Shown one piece after another: positions 22,275-33,046 of a DNA stretch of 64,000 nt; position 1 is the stretch's first letter, and every line of letters starts with the position of its first letter. The notes beneath the pieces are model-generated. The model saw nothing but the letters and a program-made list of their open reading frames with translations. It was not told the DNA's origin and ran no database searches. The DNA is taken from assembly GCA_019096155.1 (NCBI GenBank), contig JAHCVI010000002.1, positions 4,588,001-4,652,000 on the forward strand, read 5' to 3'. The DNA comes from Staphylotrichum longicolle. Its lineage: Eukaryota > Ascomycota > Sordariomycetes > Sordariales > Chaetomiaceae. Made by a program: the position numbers and the translations under genes.

Positions 22275-22850
22275 ATGTCATTAGAACAGCAGCACAAAGC
22301 GAACATCCCTGAGACTCGGACTCGTTTGTGTGTCACTCGTCATGTCGCTCATTTCCCCCGAAACCCCCGTCGATTCGCGGTGTTGTCAGTATACTTCTTT
22401 TTCACGGTCCTCTCTACCCTGAGTGCCCATTCATCACGCAATGCCATCAATGGCTCGGCATCCTGGGCGGCAGGGACGCACCCCTTCGGCACACGTCCTG
22501 CTCCACTCTCAGCCCCAACGCGGAGATGGACTCCTCCAACCTTGGGAGTGCGGCGGTCCAGGCCGTCCGGAGCCCGGCCCTCGTCAACCATTCGCCAATT
22601 CTTGATGTTTCGATAGACAAGTGGCCCCGCTGGCAAATACCATCAGCTTTCGCACGAACCTCCGGAATGCTTGTACCAAGTTCACGAGATACGACGGGGC
22701 TTCTGCGGCGTCACAATGGCGCGGAAAGGTAGTAAATACGAGTCGTGAAAGCTGAAGACAGATTGAGCAAAAGGGTAAGGGCCAACTGCCCCCGTCTTCA
22801 AGTGACATGGAATCCAGTGCCGCCACCACTCGATCTTTCTTAACCCTAAT
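22275..22850 (+). repeat. Dispersed repeat family B, copy 1
   Basis: About 575 bp is repeated in inverted orientation at 55455-56030. Shared landmarks: AGAACAGCAGCACAAAGCGA, ACTCGTCATGTCGCTCATTT, CATTCATCACGCAATGCCAT, ACGACGGGGCTTCTGCGGCG, TGAGCAAAAGGGTAAGGGCC. Similarity is high over most of the length, with scattered substitutions and short indels. No open frame is conserved between copies. Class unknown. Confidence 0.85.
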
Positions 22851-23287
22851 CTACTCTTCCTCAACGTGCTCGCCGCGCATGCATTGCTCGCAAACCGCGT
22901 TTTAGAAGGACACCCTCGGACAGGCCCTGCATGATCTACGAGTAATTCGTAAGGACCCCATCAAGAAGACAAAGTACCCCATTAAACAGACGTCGATCCC
23001 AGACCGGGGTCGCATCTCGAAACGCAGGATGCTCGGGCTCTGGTTAGGGGGTCTGCCATCTCAATCTTGGTCTCCCCTCTAAAGCCGAGGTTTGGGAAAT
23101 CGATCTGCATCCAGACCAGGCACAGCCCCTTTCAACACATGCCCAGCTTCTAACTCCCGTTTCCCAGAACAACCACCGCCAATGCCCTAAGCTCCCCGCC
23201 TCGCCTCAACCACCTCCGAACCGGTTCGCTGCTTCCCCAGGCTCGCGCTTCCCGCAAGCTGAGCCGCAAGATACCAGAGACGCAAAC

Positions 23288-24699
23288 ATGCTCGGCCCAG
23301 GCCACCGCCAATCTACGCCGAGCACGAGCTCCATCTCGCACCACCTCCTCCTCCCCGCCGTCATCGTGTTTTTCTGTCATTATACCGAAAACAATTTCAG
23401 CGCGCTGACCCCGTCGTACGGCCTCGACCCGGAACACCGCCCTTCCTCGTGGCTGCAGCCCCCCCTCGCGCGCGCCGTCTTTTCCGGCCGGCCGATGGTG
23501 CACATCTTTTTCGTGGTTTCCGGGGTTGTGCTGTCGTACAAGCCCGTGCGGGCGCTGCACACGCGTGAGACGGAGCGGTGCTACGCGGCGCTCGCGTCGT
23601 CGAGGTTCCGCCGCACGTTCCGGCTGTTTGGGCCCTGCGTGGTGTCGACGTTCCTGATCCTGTGCATACGGCAGATGGGTTGGTTCGGCAGGACGCAGGA
23701 GACGCTCGCCGAGGAGCTGTGGAAGTGGAAGGGCGCCGTGTTCCACCAGCTGGCGTGGCCGTGGGAGTGGGATCGGGATCTGAGGCCGGCGTATGATGTC
23801 CACTTGTGGACGATCCCGATCGAGTTTGTGCACTTGATGCTGCTGGTTATGGTGCTATTGATGCTGTCTAGAGTGCAGTTGGGGGTACGCGTGGCGGCTG
23901 TGTTGGGGCTGATGGCGTTTTGCCTGGCGTGCTGGAAGTGGGCGGGGTTTGAGTTTTTGGCGGGGTTGTTTCTTGCCGACGTCTATGTCCTGCGGGCGGC
24001 GAGGGCGAAGGAGTGGGAGGGGGACTCGGGTACGCGCCAGGCGATGGGCTCCGCGTTGGGGTGGGTGCTGATGACGTTTCAGTTTGGGCTCGTCCTACTC
24101 AGTCTGTTAATCGGAGGGTGGCCAAACTCGGAGGCTGAAACGACGCCCGGGATCCGGTATTTTTTGGCGCAGACGACCATGCCGTTCGCCAAGATGGACT
24201 CTTTTGCGCCGCAGAAATTCTGGTTCGGGTGGTCGGCCGTGGCCACTGTCTGGGCGGTGGGCGATTGGGGTTCCTGCGCCGCCTCTTCGAGAGCCCGTCC
24301 GCGCAGTACTGCGGGCGCATCAGCTACGCGGTGTACATTTGACACGGCCCGGTGGAGGAGCTGTTCAGGGACTGGCTGCTCGGTCATCCCATCATCGGGG
24401 CGGCCGGGGAGCCTGGAACACCGGAATACAAGCCGGCGTTGCCGGCGACGGGAGTCAAGGGTTTCGTCGGGATCGAGACGATGACGCAAATTACGGTAGG
24501 ATGGTTCGTCGGGCTCTGGCTTCTGGCGCCACTTGTCATCTGGACAGCGGACCTGTTTTGGCGGGGGGTTGACAAGCAGGTTGCCAGTCTTGCCAGGAAG
24601 CTGGAGATGTGTTGCTTCGACGACTCAGAGCCGAGCCGAGGAGTCAGGGGTACACGACGGCGTGATGTGGATATTTTTGGCATTTCCATCAGGTTATGA
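23288..24699 (+). pseudogene. Acyltransferase-3 family membrane protein, broken
   Basis: A 398-codon frame (23288-24484) has the acyltransferase-3 layout: AVIVFFCHYTEN near the start, RPMVHIFFVVSGVVLSYKP, RRTFRLFGPCVVSTFLI, and DVHLWTIPIEFVHLMLLVMV, followed by many hydrophobic helices. These multi-helix enzymes acylate lipids, sugars or secondary metabolites. After about 24260 the family sequence (FESPSAQYCGRISYAVYI, then HGPVEELFRDWLLG) continues in another frame and is cut by a TGA at about 24340, ending with WFVGLWLLAPLVIW at 24699. So there is one frameshift and one nonsense codon near the C-terminus. The N-terminal family motif DGLRG is not seen, so the true start may be missing too. 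Confidence 0.75.
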
Positions 24700-24711
24700 C
24701 AAGCCAACATC

Positions 24712-24901
24712 ATGGCGTCGCCAGGCTCAACCCAATTCCAGTTCCCTATATCCGAACGCGCTGCATACCTCGCTCGAGTGCACTTCGGCGTCATGATCCC
24801 ACTCCTGGGGCTCTCTTAAACCTTTCTGTGCGCGGCTGCATATCCGCGTCCGACCGGTATGGAGGCTCGCGTGGGACGACTTGTTTATCGTTCTTGGCTT
24901 T
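24712..24901 (+). pseudogene. First exon of another rhodopsin-domain gene
   Basis: From the ATG at 24712 the sequence reads FPISERAAYLARVHFGVMIP, then with a one-base shift RLHIRVRPVWRLAWDDLFIV followed by LGF, ending at a GTACG donor at 24902. This is the N-terminus, first helix and WDD motif of rhodopsin-domain proteins (compare VDWDDWLS in the intact gene at 12.8 kb). Nothing further of the gene follows: 74 bp downstream the Fot1/pogo copy begins. The stop in the first frame is at about 24820. It is likely a 5' fragment left beside the transposon insertion. Confidence 0.6.
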
Positions 24902-24975
24902 GTACGTTCGACAGCTTCCGCTTATTCTTGCTCAATACCAGAACGACGCGTGCTGTGCAAAGCTGACACGATATA

Positions 24976-26258
24976 ACGTACTTGCATAACGAGTGGCCCA
25001 CTTTCGTTCGACCTCAATCACTTTGTATAAGTTAATTCAGCCACAGTATCTCAAATCAATTGAAACTACTCGTAGTCGCTCTCTTCAGAGGTCTCCCAAA
25101 CTACTTGACAAGTCCGCGCATTATGGCCGCGGTTCTTGCAGTTACTACAGAGCCGAACGCGCGGCTCACACACAGTTATACAACCACCACTGTCAGCCGT
25201 TTCCTCGCAATCCTGACCACCAAGTCCCCGGTCGGCTATCAAAATTGTCGCCTCTTGCAAACTAAGTGATCCTCCGTCCTGTAAACGTGTTTTCTTTGTC
25301 CTGCGTCGCTTGCTTTGCCGCTCGTTTGCCATACGAAGCTCCTTGTTCTCAGCGCGAGCAACACCATCTCGTGCGCCAATTTCGAGATGCTCTTCGCCTG
25401 CAAGTCGATGATGTCGAATATGTGGGTAGGAGAGCTTCCTTGATGGTTTTCAATCTTGCGCTTGAGAGTACTAGTGCTCTGAGTCGCTTCATACGCATTG
25501 GACGGGGTCTTTGGGACCCAAGATGAGGCTGTCCCAGGACGCGAGTTCGGAGGAGATGGGGTAATCGGCTTCGGATCGAGGCGGGAAACTACCGATTCGG
25601 GGTCGAAAGGGACGAGGCCAGCTGCTTTGAAGCCTGACTGTATATTCTTTGCCGTAATAGAGGCGTGGAATGCCTCGACAAACGCGTCAAAGAAGTCTTC
25701 CTTCGTAATGTGGGTGATCTGCATCCGCATCATCTGCTCGATTTGCTTGCCATACGAGACCTTGAGCGGACTAAAACACCCAACATCGAGAGGCTGAAGA
25801 AAGTGGGATGAATGGGGGGGCATGCAAAGTGGAATGATATTGTTGGCCTTGCAGAAATCTTCAAAGTCGATCGAGTGGTGACTTTCATGGCCGTCGAGGA
25901 TAAGTAGGCGAGGTACCCCTTTCGTACGACGCTTGGTAGACTGATCAAAGTGTTTTAACCAGTCGAGACCAATCTCGTTTGTAGTCCAGCCATTCTCGCT
26001 CGTATGGACTCTCCATTCGGGCTAGAACCGGCTGTCTTGGTACCAAGGTAGGAGGTGGTTTTTTCCCTTGACGACAAAGTACAGCGGCACGACCCAGCCA
26101 TCCGCACATACAGCCTGGATCACCGTAACCCATTCCCGATTGCCAGGCTGCTTCGTACGAGCCCGACCACGGCGTTCAGAGCTTGTCACGACCTTTGCGC
26201 CCGATAGGATGCCCATCTGGAACCCAGTCTCGTCAAAATTGTAAATGTCCCCCTTGTA
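24976..26258 (-). mobile_element. Fot1/pogo transposon, 5'-truncated copy
   Basis: Nearly identical to the right two thirds of the element at 60480-62340, in opposite orientation. The 3' terminus is intact: TA at 24974-24975, then ACGTACTTG and a single 17-bp iteron CATAACGAGTGGCCCAC (the other copy has two). Homology stops at about 26258 inside the DDE domain, so the 5' TIR and helix-turn-helix region are missing. Lesions differ from the other copy: the A run at 26059-26064 is six long and in frame, a CAG codon is now TAG (26022-26024), and one G (C on the coding strand) is lost near 25355. Recognisable transposase parts are DETGFQMGIL, LILDGYESHHSIDFEDFC, PPHSSHFLQPLDVG and the C-terminal CCHC knuckle. 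Confidence 0.93.
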
Positions 26259-26744
26259 ACGGTCACAGGAGTATATTGCAACTATCTGATGACGATTCTA
26301 CGAGTATAACTAAGCTTGAAGAAAGAAAGAAAAGAACGGGACATGGCCAACGCGTCGCGTTGGCTTCTGTCTGCCCGAGGGAGGCTAAGAATGAAAAGGG
26401 GTTAGTGTGATGGGGTCGTTGGCCATGGAATGGTCAGGGGTCCCCGTCAGGGGTTGGGGTTGGCCGAGGGTCGCCGAGGCCTCTGCAGGGCTCAGCCCGT
26501 TACATGAAGAGCCTGATGGACCGGATCTCCACAGTCAGGGGTTGGAGGGTTGACGCTGGTACGTTGTACAGCTTAGCTATGGCTTCACGCTTAAGATCCT
26601 TATCGTTTTTGAAGAGTTTCGAGGGCCAAGACTACCCTGGCTTCCTTTGACGGAGGAGACATAACTGAATTGTAGAGGAAAAGATGATGTTAGGTATAAA
26701 GAGGATGCAGGGGCTAAGAAAGCCACCGCTCGCTTATCAAAAAA

Positions 26745-26937
26745 CCCCTGCATGGAATACGGGGAAGCGCTTGGGCCAGTAGGCCCACACAAAGCATGTG
26801 CCCCAGAAGTGTCGACCCCCCAAGAGTTTTTTATGATGCTGAAACGAGATGTCGAAATCTGATTCTGATGGTTTCTCTCAAGAACGGACGGCAAGTTGAT
26901 CAACGTGGGCAGAGTCCTGAGAAGTAATGGCCGACGC
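26745..26937 (+). repeat. Dispersed repeat family C, copy 1
   Basis: About 190 bp repeated in the same orientation at 45380-45584. Shared landmarks: CCCCTGCATGGAAT, AGTAGGCCCACACAA (AGTAGACCCACACAA in the other), TTTATGATGCTGAAACGAGA, ACGGACGGCAAGTTGATCAA and AGTAATGGCCGACG. No conserved open frame was seen. Class unknown. Confidence 0.8.
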
Positions 26938-27211
26938 GGACAATGAATCCCTGCCTCGCCTATCGCTCCGCACGTCGACCAGGACCGACGAGTTCTGGCA
27001 TCCCCGGCATCTCGCCGTGGCGCTCCGGTCGAGAAAGCATCAGCACCGCCCGAGGCAGGCTGTTCATCGCCACTGCAGAGAATTGAGAGATTGACAGTCA
27101 GTAAACGGTAAGTTTGGGGCATTCAAAAACAAGTAGCTCACTAACTTATCATGCACGCGAACGCATTGTATCTTTGCGGTCCCTGTTCAGTATTTCTTGT
27201 TTCCTTTTCTG

Positions 27212-27923
27212 CTATGTAGCACTTGGCTCACTCCCATGCTGACATGTAAGGAAATTCATCAAGACGTGGTGGGTGGTATATCCCCCCTCCACACGCCCAG
27301 TGCCTCTGTCACTCCACGAAACCAGGGTAATCAGGTTTACCCAGGCCATAATGATGCATCGAGCGGCCTTGCCGCAATTAACCGCGGAATTAGCGTCATC
27401 TCTGTCGAGCTTGCCCTTGATATCCTTGAGGGCTGTTACGATAAAGGCCTCATGATCCGAGGCTGGTTTGTTCTCCGAGCTCGCGGAATCGAATACTCTT
27501 CCAACCTCCTCAGCACATCCATTGAAGGCAGCCTCAAGTTTCCTAGTTTTCTCTGTCGCCTCCTCACCCTCGGGGATACTCAGGGATCGGCAGACCCAAC
27601 CCGACCGCGGCCTCTGCAACAGGGAAACCCGTTAGCAAGAGAAAGCCCAATATAGAATCAGAGACGGATACGTACGGGTGCCAATCATGCATGTGTTGGC
27701 AAGAGCAAACATCTAATCACAAAGTCAGCGGGCTATTTCTGGAGTTGCTGTTCTTGTTATTCGGGGGCACGCGCCAAGGTAGGAGCAAGAACCAATCAGT
27801 CAGCCCTAAGACGTGCAGGATACGCCTGCGGCAGACAATGCGCAGCGCGACGGCAGCCGTCGAAAGCACCGACAACACGACGGCAAATGCGGAGATCGAC
27901 CGACCCTGTTCGGCCCATGCCAT
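27212..27923 (-). pseudogene. Probable rhodopsin-domain gene relic
   Basis: From the Met at 27923 the minus strand reads AFAVVLSVLSTAAVALRIVC and RRRILHVLGLTDWFLLL, the first helix and basic/acidic loop of a rhodopsin-domain or related multi-helix protein. A short segment with FALANTCMIGT lies near 27710-27675, then after a GTACGT...CAG intron comes AAVGLGLPIPEYPRGEEA. Beyond this, a 135-codon frame (27212-27619) reads ALKDIKGKLDRDDANSA without membrane helices and is not recognised. I treat the whole as a broken gene, possibly with two unrelated pieces. Confidence 0.4.
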
Positions 27924-28181
27924 CGTTGGTCGTAGCGGCGATAACGATGAGCCGTCTTCTCTGGTCCGTAGTCTCGTTGTCTAGGGGTCTGCCGAGCTCA
28001 ACCGCCCGTGTCGTTGTAGTGTGTCGTCGCCGTGCAGGGTCACGAACTGAATAAATTTCGCCATTCTGATGTGGCATCTCTTCTGAGCCTGCAAACGTAA
28101 TTGCTGCGTGGAGTGGAACCTTGGAACCGGGTCGATCCGAGGGACCGGGACGGTCGCACGCTTTGAGCCCGGGGGGTTGGT

Positions 28182-28208
28182 GGGGGGGGGGGGGGGGGGG
28201 GGGGGGGG
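28182..28208. repeat. 27-base poly-G run
   Basis: An uninterrupted run of 27 G on the plus strand, flanked by GGGGGGTTGGT and TGGG. This length is unusual, may form G-quadruplexes, and is a place where assemblies often fail. Confidence 0.98.
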
Positions 28209-28820
28209 TGGGTTTGAAGCGAACCGTGCCCCACCAGCCACAAGTGTCGATCTTCGGTTTAGTTTGAAATTGGAACGGTCGAGGTGCTCGTCCAGAGATG
28301 GGAAGAACCAGGAAAGAGATGGTTCCCCGACGCTGCCCCCTCGTTCGTGGCCCGATGGGCGGTGCTAGATACGCCAGTCCTGAATCGGACCTCGCGATCC
28401 CCCATCGTCGTGAACCACTAGGGAGAGCGCCCGAGTGATTCGCACAATTTTCGAGACCCGCTTGGAGAGGGGGCGGCGGTTTTGAGCTTGGTGTGATATC
28501 TCACCTCAATGGCCCGGCACAGCGCCCCGGGAAATATTTGGCGATCGCGATCCAAGAAAGTCCCTCCTCCTTACAGCTGACGGATCTTCCCGTCATCTTC
28601 TGGTGTGTATCTCGCCCCGCTTGAAGTTGAATTCGGCTTGTCCTTGTCCTTCATGGCCCACTTTCAACGCGACATGACACCTTCGCTCTTAACACCTAAT
28701 TTTCTCAAAGCTCTTAAGCGTACGAGCCGCAGCTGAGATCTCCGGAGTCGCCCGGAAGACACACATGCTGGATCACCTTTGTATCCGCGATTCCTTTGTG
28801 CGAGGATCACCTGGATCACC

Positions 28821-28893
28821 GTGATCCCTTTGTCTATCTACGTGATCCCTTTGTCTATCTACGTGATCCCTTTGTCTATCTACGTGATCCCTC
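28821..28893. repeat. 21-bp tandem repeat, 3.4 copies
   Basis: GTGATCCCTTTGTCTATCTAC three times exactly (28821-28883) with a partial fourth. The 21-bp period keeps frame and would encode a heptapeptide repeat, but no gene context supports translation. Confidence 0.95.
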
Positions 28894-28978
28894 TCCCTGG
28901 ATCATTGTGCGATTGGCTGGCGCATGGTCTGTTTGCCGCCTGCACCGCGCGGGGCCGCCTCATGTGGCCGGTTCGTGA

Positions 28979-29013
28979 CAGCACACACACAGACACACAC
29001 ACCACACACACAG
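28979..29013. repeat. CA-rich microsatellite
   Basis: Interrupted (CA)n tract. Simple-sequence DNA only. Confidence 0.85.
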
Positions 29014-29274
29014 AGTTTGTTCCACCTGGCGGGCTTAACCCGAAGGGCAGCTATCACTCATGTACATACATTTCTTGAAAGTGATCCTGTTTTCCTAAAG
29101 CCCATACATTCTTGGCTTAAGTTCTTAATTTTCCTGCCCTCTTCTCTGCGGGTACTCGTGGGTTAGTAGCATCAGGAGCAGGCCTGCTTGAAGGCCATTC
29201 TTCAAGTGTTCAACGTCCTATCCTCGGCAGTTGAAGCGTGCTTATTCGGCATAGCACGAGGTAGCTGGGGTTGG

Positions 29275-30010
29275 TCAGGTTAGTGATGATGGGTTAGCCT
29301 GTTTCGTTCTATGGATGCTCGCATCCAGACGGCCTGTAGCAATGGCAAACCGTATGGTTGCACGCACCGCTTGCAAGTTCGGGGACCAATTTTTGTCATC
29401 CAAGGGCAACTTTCCTCCTAGGTAGAAGGAGAGGCTGTCCTTGTGGACATCTGTACATTGGAGCATCTCCGGTCGATGTTCGTCCCATTGCTTGCATCGG
29501 AAGAGGAAGTGATCCACTGTCTCTCTCGCTTTCCCGCACGCGCACTGCTTTGACGGTGCCGCGTCGATGCGATGAAGGTATGCGTCGAGCTTGGCCATGC
29601 CCGTCCTGAGCTGAGCAAGCACCCCGGCTTCCTTTCGTGACAGGCGGTTGTAGAGCAGTCTAGTATGTTTCCCTGGTAGTGTTGTGTCCACCCTTTTGGA
29701 GTGTTTCCACACGTTGGCCGGCAAGGACCTGCGCGGCGCCCGCTTAGCCCACGCGATGCGTAGGATTGTTGATCGCATTCCAGGCTGTCGGGCTTCTTGT
29801 GTAGCGTTTTGTTGGGTCGCTTCCTTTGCCTTACGTTTTCGTTGGTCCTCGGGATCCAGACGGCCGAAATCGTCCTCTAGCTTCCCGTGCTGTTTGCATT
29901 GCGTGGTACGCCTCGGAGGTATAATGATTGTTGTCCTGACTGCTGGCTTGGATTCTTCGGCGAGAGAGGAGGGCGCTAATGTAACGGGCTGGGCCCTGGT
30001 GCGGCCTTGG
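29275..30010 (-). mobile_element. 3' end of a Tad-type LINE (non-LTR retrotransposon)
   Basis: The minus-strand frame 29275-30162 encodes the C-terminus of a fungal LINE ORF2: TRLLYNRLSRKEAGVLAQLR, MAKLDAYLHRIDA, then the zinc-knuckle-like CACGKARETVDHFLFRC and KQWDEHRPEM. This tail follows the reverse transcriptase and RNase H domains in Tad1-like elements. Those domains are absent, as expected for a 5'-truncated insertion. The left part of the frame (30010-30162) does not look element-like, so the 5' boundary is approximate. The 3' boundary and target duplication were not identified. Confidence 0.8.
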
Positions 30011-30427
30011 TGACCCTCGGCCAACCCCTGATCCTCAACCCCTGATCTGTTGCCCCTCACGACGGCGCCGTTTTGGTTGTCTTTTTTAGTGGTGACCTCG
30101 GGGGATCGGGGCCAACGCCAATTCGGAGCTGCCAAAGTCCAGTTCCCCCATCTCCTCGCCAATCCGGAGCATCATGTCCACAATGTCGGGTTGGTTTCAT
30201 CCAATTTACCACAAACCGAGCGGTCTGTGCGATTGTGATTGAGAGGTGGCATCCCAAATCGAAAGATTTCGAGATGGAGTCTTCCGCTTCGGTCAAACTT
30301 TTCCAATGAAGCTTCCTGATCACCCTCAGCAGTGGCTTTTATGGCTTAGCTCACTAGTGCAAAGATGAAAGGACACAAGCCACTACAAGGAATAGCGACA
30401 ACCAATTGACCCTATCACCTATCCCGC

Positions 30428-32740
30428 CTTCTTCTTCACCATCAAGAGAGTACCGGACGCGCCTCTCTTGATGACCGCCGTCTCCGGGTCCATGCCAGGC
30501 TCCAGAAACAAGGTCTCAACCTCCTTCTTCATCCCACCCAGCGGATCATTCTCGCTGTCAACCAGATCAGGATTGGCTTGGCCTACCGCACGACCGGACT
30601 CGTGGTGCCCAGCAGCTTCACCGGCGCGTCCACGCTCGCGGGCCTCTGGTCGGTGTAGTACTCATCGATCGGCTCAGACCCTCGCTGGTGCCCCACTCCT
30701 TGGGCACGAAGCTGGTCCGTTCAACTTCGGGCGCCGGATGCTCCAGCGTCCAACCATCTGACGACTAAGCTTCCTTGCCTGAACAGGTGTGGGATGGTGA
30801 ATGAAAACCTGGCAGGCAAGGCGCGCCTGGCGAGCCGGCGTATCGTGATGCTTGAGGGGTATGCGGATGTGATGGCCCCCCCACGAGATTTGCCGTGTAC
30901 CTGCTTTTCACGTCGATGCCCGTTAGGCCGTGTCGCGGACGTCATATGGTCGCCCCGCCTCCCCAACCCGTGTCTGCCCACTCTGTCTAATGAAAACCGA
31001 CTGGGCGCTGGACACTGATGAGTTGCTCTGTATCTTGTCCATACTAACACCAACGTGAAAGTGGGTTGGACTGGGAAACTCGAGATCCGGTTCGATTTCG
31101 AAGTCCATTCCGCCCCTGGCTCCAGCTCTACCTTCAAACCACCGTTCTGGTACGAATGACAGTTGCGAGTTGTAATGGACACGCAAGACCCCAGACCGAC
31201 GAAGAAGCTGCTCCAGTGGTACTTTGAGAGACGGGCTGCAGCCCCCCAACACGGCGAGCAACTGCTCGGCAATAAGGTATCCGACTGCAGCCTTGCCAAC
31301 CCTTGACGAGGAGCTGGTTTGCAGCCCAGAGTCTTAGGGTACCGTGCAACAGGGGCGCGTGCTCTGACGGGTGCAAGGCGATGGCTGTCAGGAGGCCGTT
31401 GAGGTCGGCTTCCGCGATTCAGTGTTAAACCGATTTGCTGACATACTGCCTGAGGGGACTCTCCCTGAGGCCTCCATCCGGGGCCCGAACCAGGCGCCTG
31501 CGTCCTCTCAGACCTCCAGCCCACCTTGTGATGATTTGCGCCAATCCTTATAGTACAAAACGTTCTATGTCCAACTTCTTGACAACCTTCTCGCCGAGCG
31601 CAGCCTGCCCGCAACACATCGCCATCCTCGCCCTCTTGAGCCCCACGCTTCCCCTCTGCGTCGACCAGCAAGCCCGCGATACACGCCATGACCGCCTCGG
31701 CCACTCCATCCCCCACCATGGCCCTCAGCCGTCCCTCATACCCCCTCTCCTCGGCGAGCGCCGCCCACGTGGCCCGCGCTGCCCGCGGCGTCACTGCGCT
31801 TTTCACCAGTGAAGGCGCCCGAGGTCGTCGTTCCGTGCTGGGCTCCGGTGACAACGGACACATTGGCGCCACCCGTCACAGCGAAGCTTGATCCAGCGCC
31901 CGTGTTTGACTGGGGGCCTCAATTCTGCCCTTGGGCAACGGGCGTGAGGTTTTCAGTAGCATTTGGCGGAGTCCCGCCGTTGGCTGAAATTGCTCCGGCG
32001 CCATATCCGTTGCCGTTTTCAATTCCATTGCCGTTCCCGTTGCCTTTGTCACTGCCATTTCCATTTTCATTGCCGTTCTCGTTGCCCTTGCAGTTGCTAT
32101 TGCTATTACCGTCGACGTTGCCGTCGCTGTTACCATTGGCATTTGCGTTTGCGTCTGTGTTCGCGTTAGCGTTGGCTTCGGCCATCTTGCCGCTTCGAGG
32201 TACTAAGGAGCAACGAAGGGTCGTCTTCACGGATCAAACACTGCCGGATTGTTAACAAAAGGGGTCATGTTGCAATAAATGCGTTCTCTTACTCCGATCC
32301 TTTGCATCAGCAGCAGACGCATGCCTTCTCCACACCGGACGCCAGAGCAGAAGCAGCGACTCTATGGAACAAGGAATGGTCAGAAGTCGCATTGCAGGAA
32401 GAGGTGCTGGCAGAAGCAGTGAGCGACGCACCTTGATATCGCCTATGAAAAGGCGACTAAGCGAAATAGGGAACACCATCTTGTGCAAAGCCATAAAATA
32501 TATTGTCGTCTCGAGAACAGGAACCGATCCCTTCTAGAAGAGCACATGGCACTCGACTCAAGACTCGCTGCATTCGAGGCGCTGGCGACGCACTGGAAAA
32601 TTTTACAGCGCCATTCTGACGACCAGTACCCGTCGGCGCTTGCGCAGAACCAGTCAAAACGACTGGGTTGCCACCTTTGGTGATGAGGTCATCGAACACA
32701 CCACCAATTGCGTCTTGGTATTGACGCGGAAACATCTCGG
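30428..32740 (-). pseudogene. Unidentified decayed protein-coding region
   Basis: Several minus-strand blocks read like protein but in changing frames. They are ENIKAEMFPRQYQDAIGGVF with DDLITKGGNPVVLTG (32760-32670); an Asn/Gly/Asp-rich low-complexity stretch (32185-31985) followed after a stop by SSFAVTGGANVSVVTGAQHG; GVAEAVMACIAGLLVDAEGK and VVKKLDIERFVLYKDWRKSS (31720-31545); and a C-terminal block GMKKEVETLFLEPGMDPETA, then IKRGASGTLLMVKKKAG (30530-30432). I do not recognise the family. The blocks are collinear and could be one gene with frameshifts, or neighbours. The long frame at 30721-31872 is mostly a wrong-frame reading of this region. Confidence 0.3.
31985..32185. repeat. Degenerate hexanucleotide tract coding Asn-Gly-type repeats
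   Basis: On the plus strand, units such as CCATTTCCATTT and CCGTTGCC alternate. The minus strand reads runs of Asn with Gly, Asp, Ala, Ser and Lys. Typical of an unstable low-complexity domain. Confidence 0.8.
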
Positions 32741-33046
32741 CTTTGATGTTTTCCTCGAGTGAATGCCGAAACTAGGTGGCGAACTCTACTGTTACAATTT
32801 GGAGAGTCGTAGACTGCAAGACAAGAAACATAAGCTGTTGAAGGTGGGGATCAGGGTTGACAGAAGTCCCGGATAATTGTCACAAGGGGTTGTTCAGAGC
32901 AAAGACTGCGCAGATAGCTTCAGGCGCCAGGCCTGGATCTGTGCTCCATCAAAGAGTCTGGCGCAGAGCAATGGTGGCGTGATGTCTGCTAATGCTGCGC
33001 AAACGCTGCATTTGCATATTGAAGCCATTACATGTCTCGTTTTTAT

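Noticed and set aside
22173..22732. Overlapping plus-strand frames of 130-150 codons
   Set aside because: They fall in repeat B and are not conserved as frames in the second copy.
23150..23833. 227-codon frame opposite the acyltransferase gene
   Set aside because: Antisense shadow with Arg/Pro-rich composition; the plus-strand frame carries the family motifs and helices.
30721..31872. 383-codon minus-strand frame
   Set aside because: Composition is Arg/Ser/Pro-rich over most of its length and protein-like blocks change frame within it; kept only as part of an unidentified decayed region.
31919..32230. Asn/Gly-rich protein as an independent gene
   Set aside because: Low-complexity only, with a stop immediately followed by further protein-like text; better seen as part of a decayed region.
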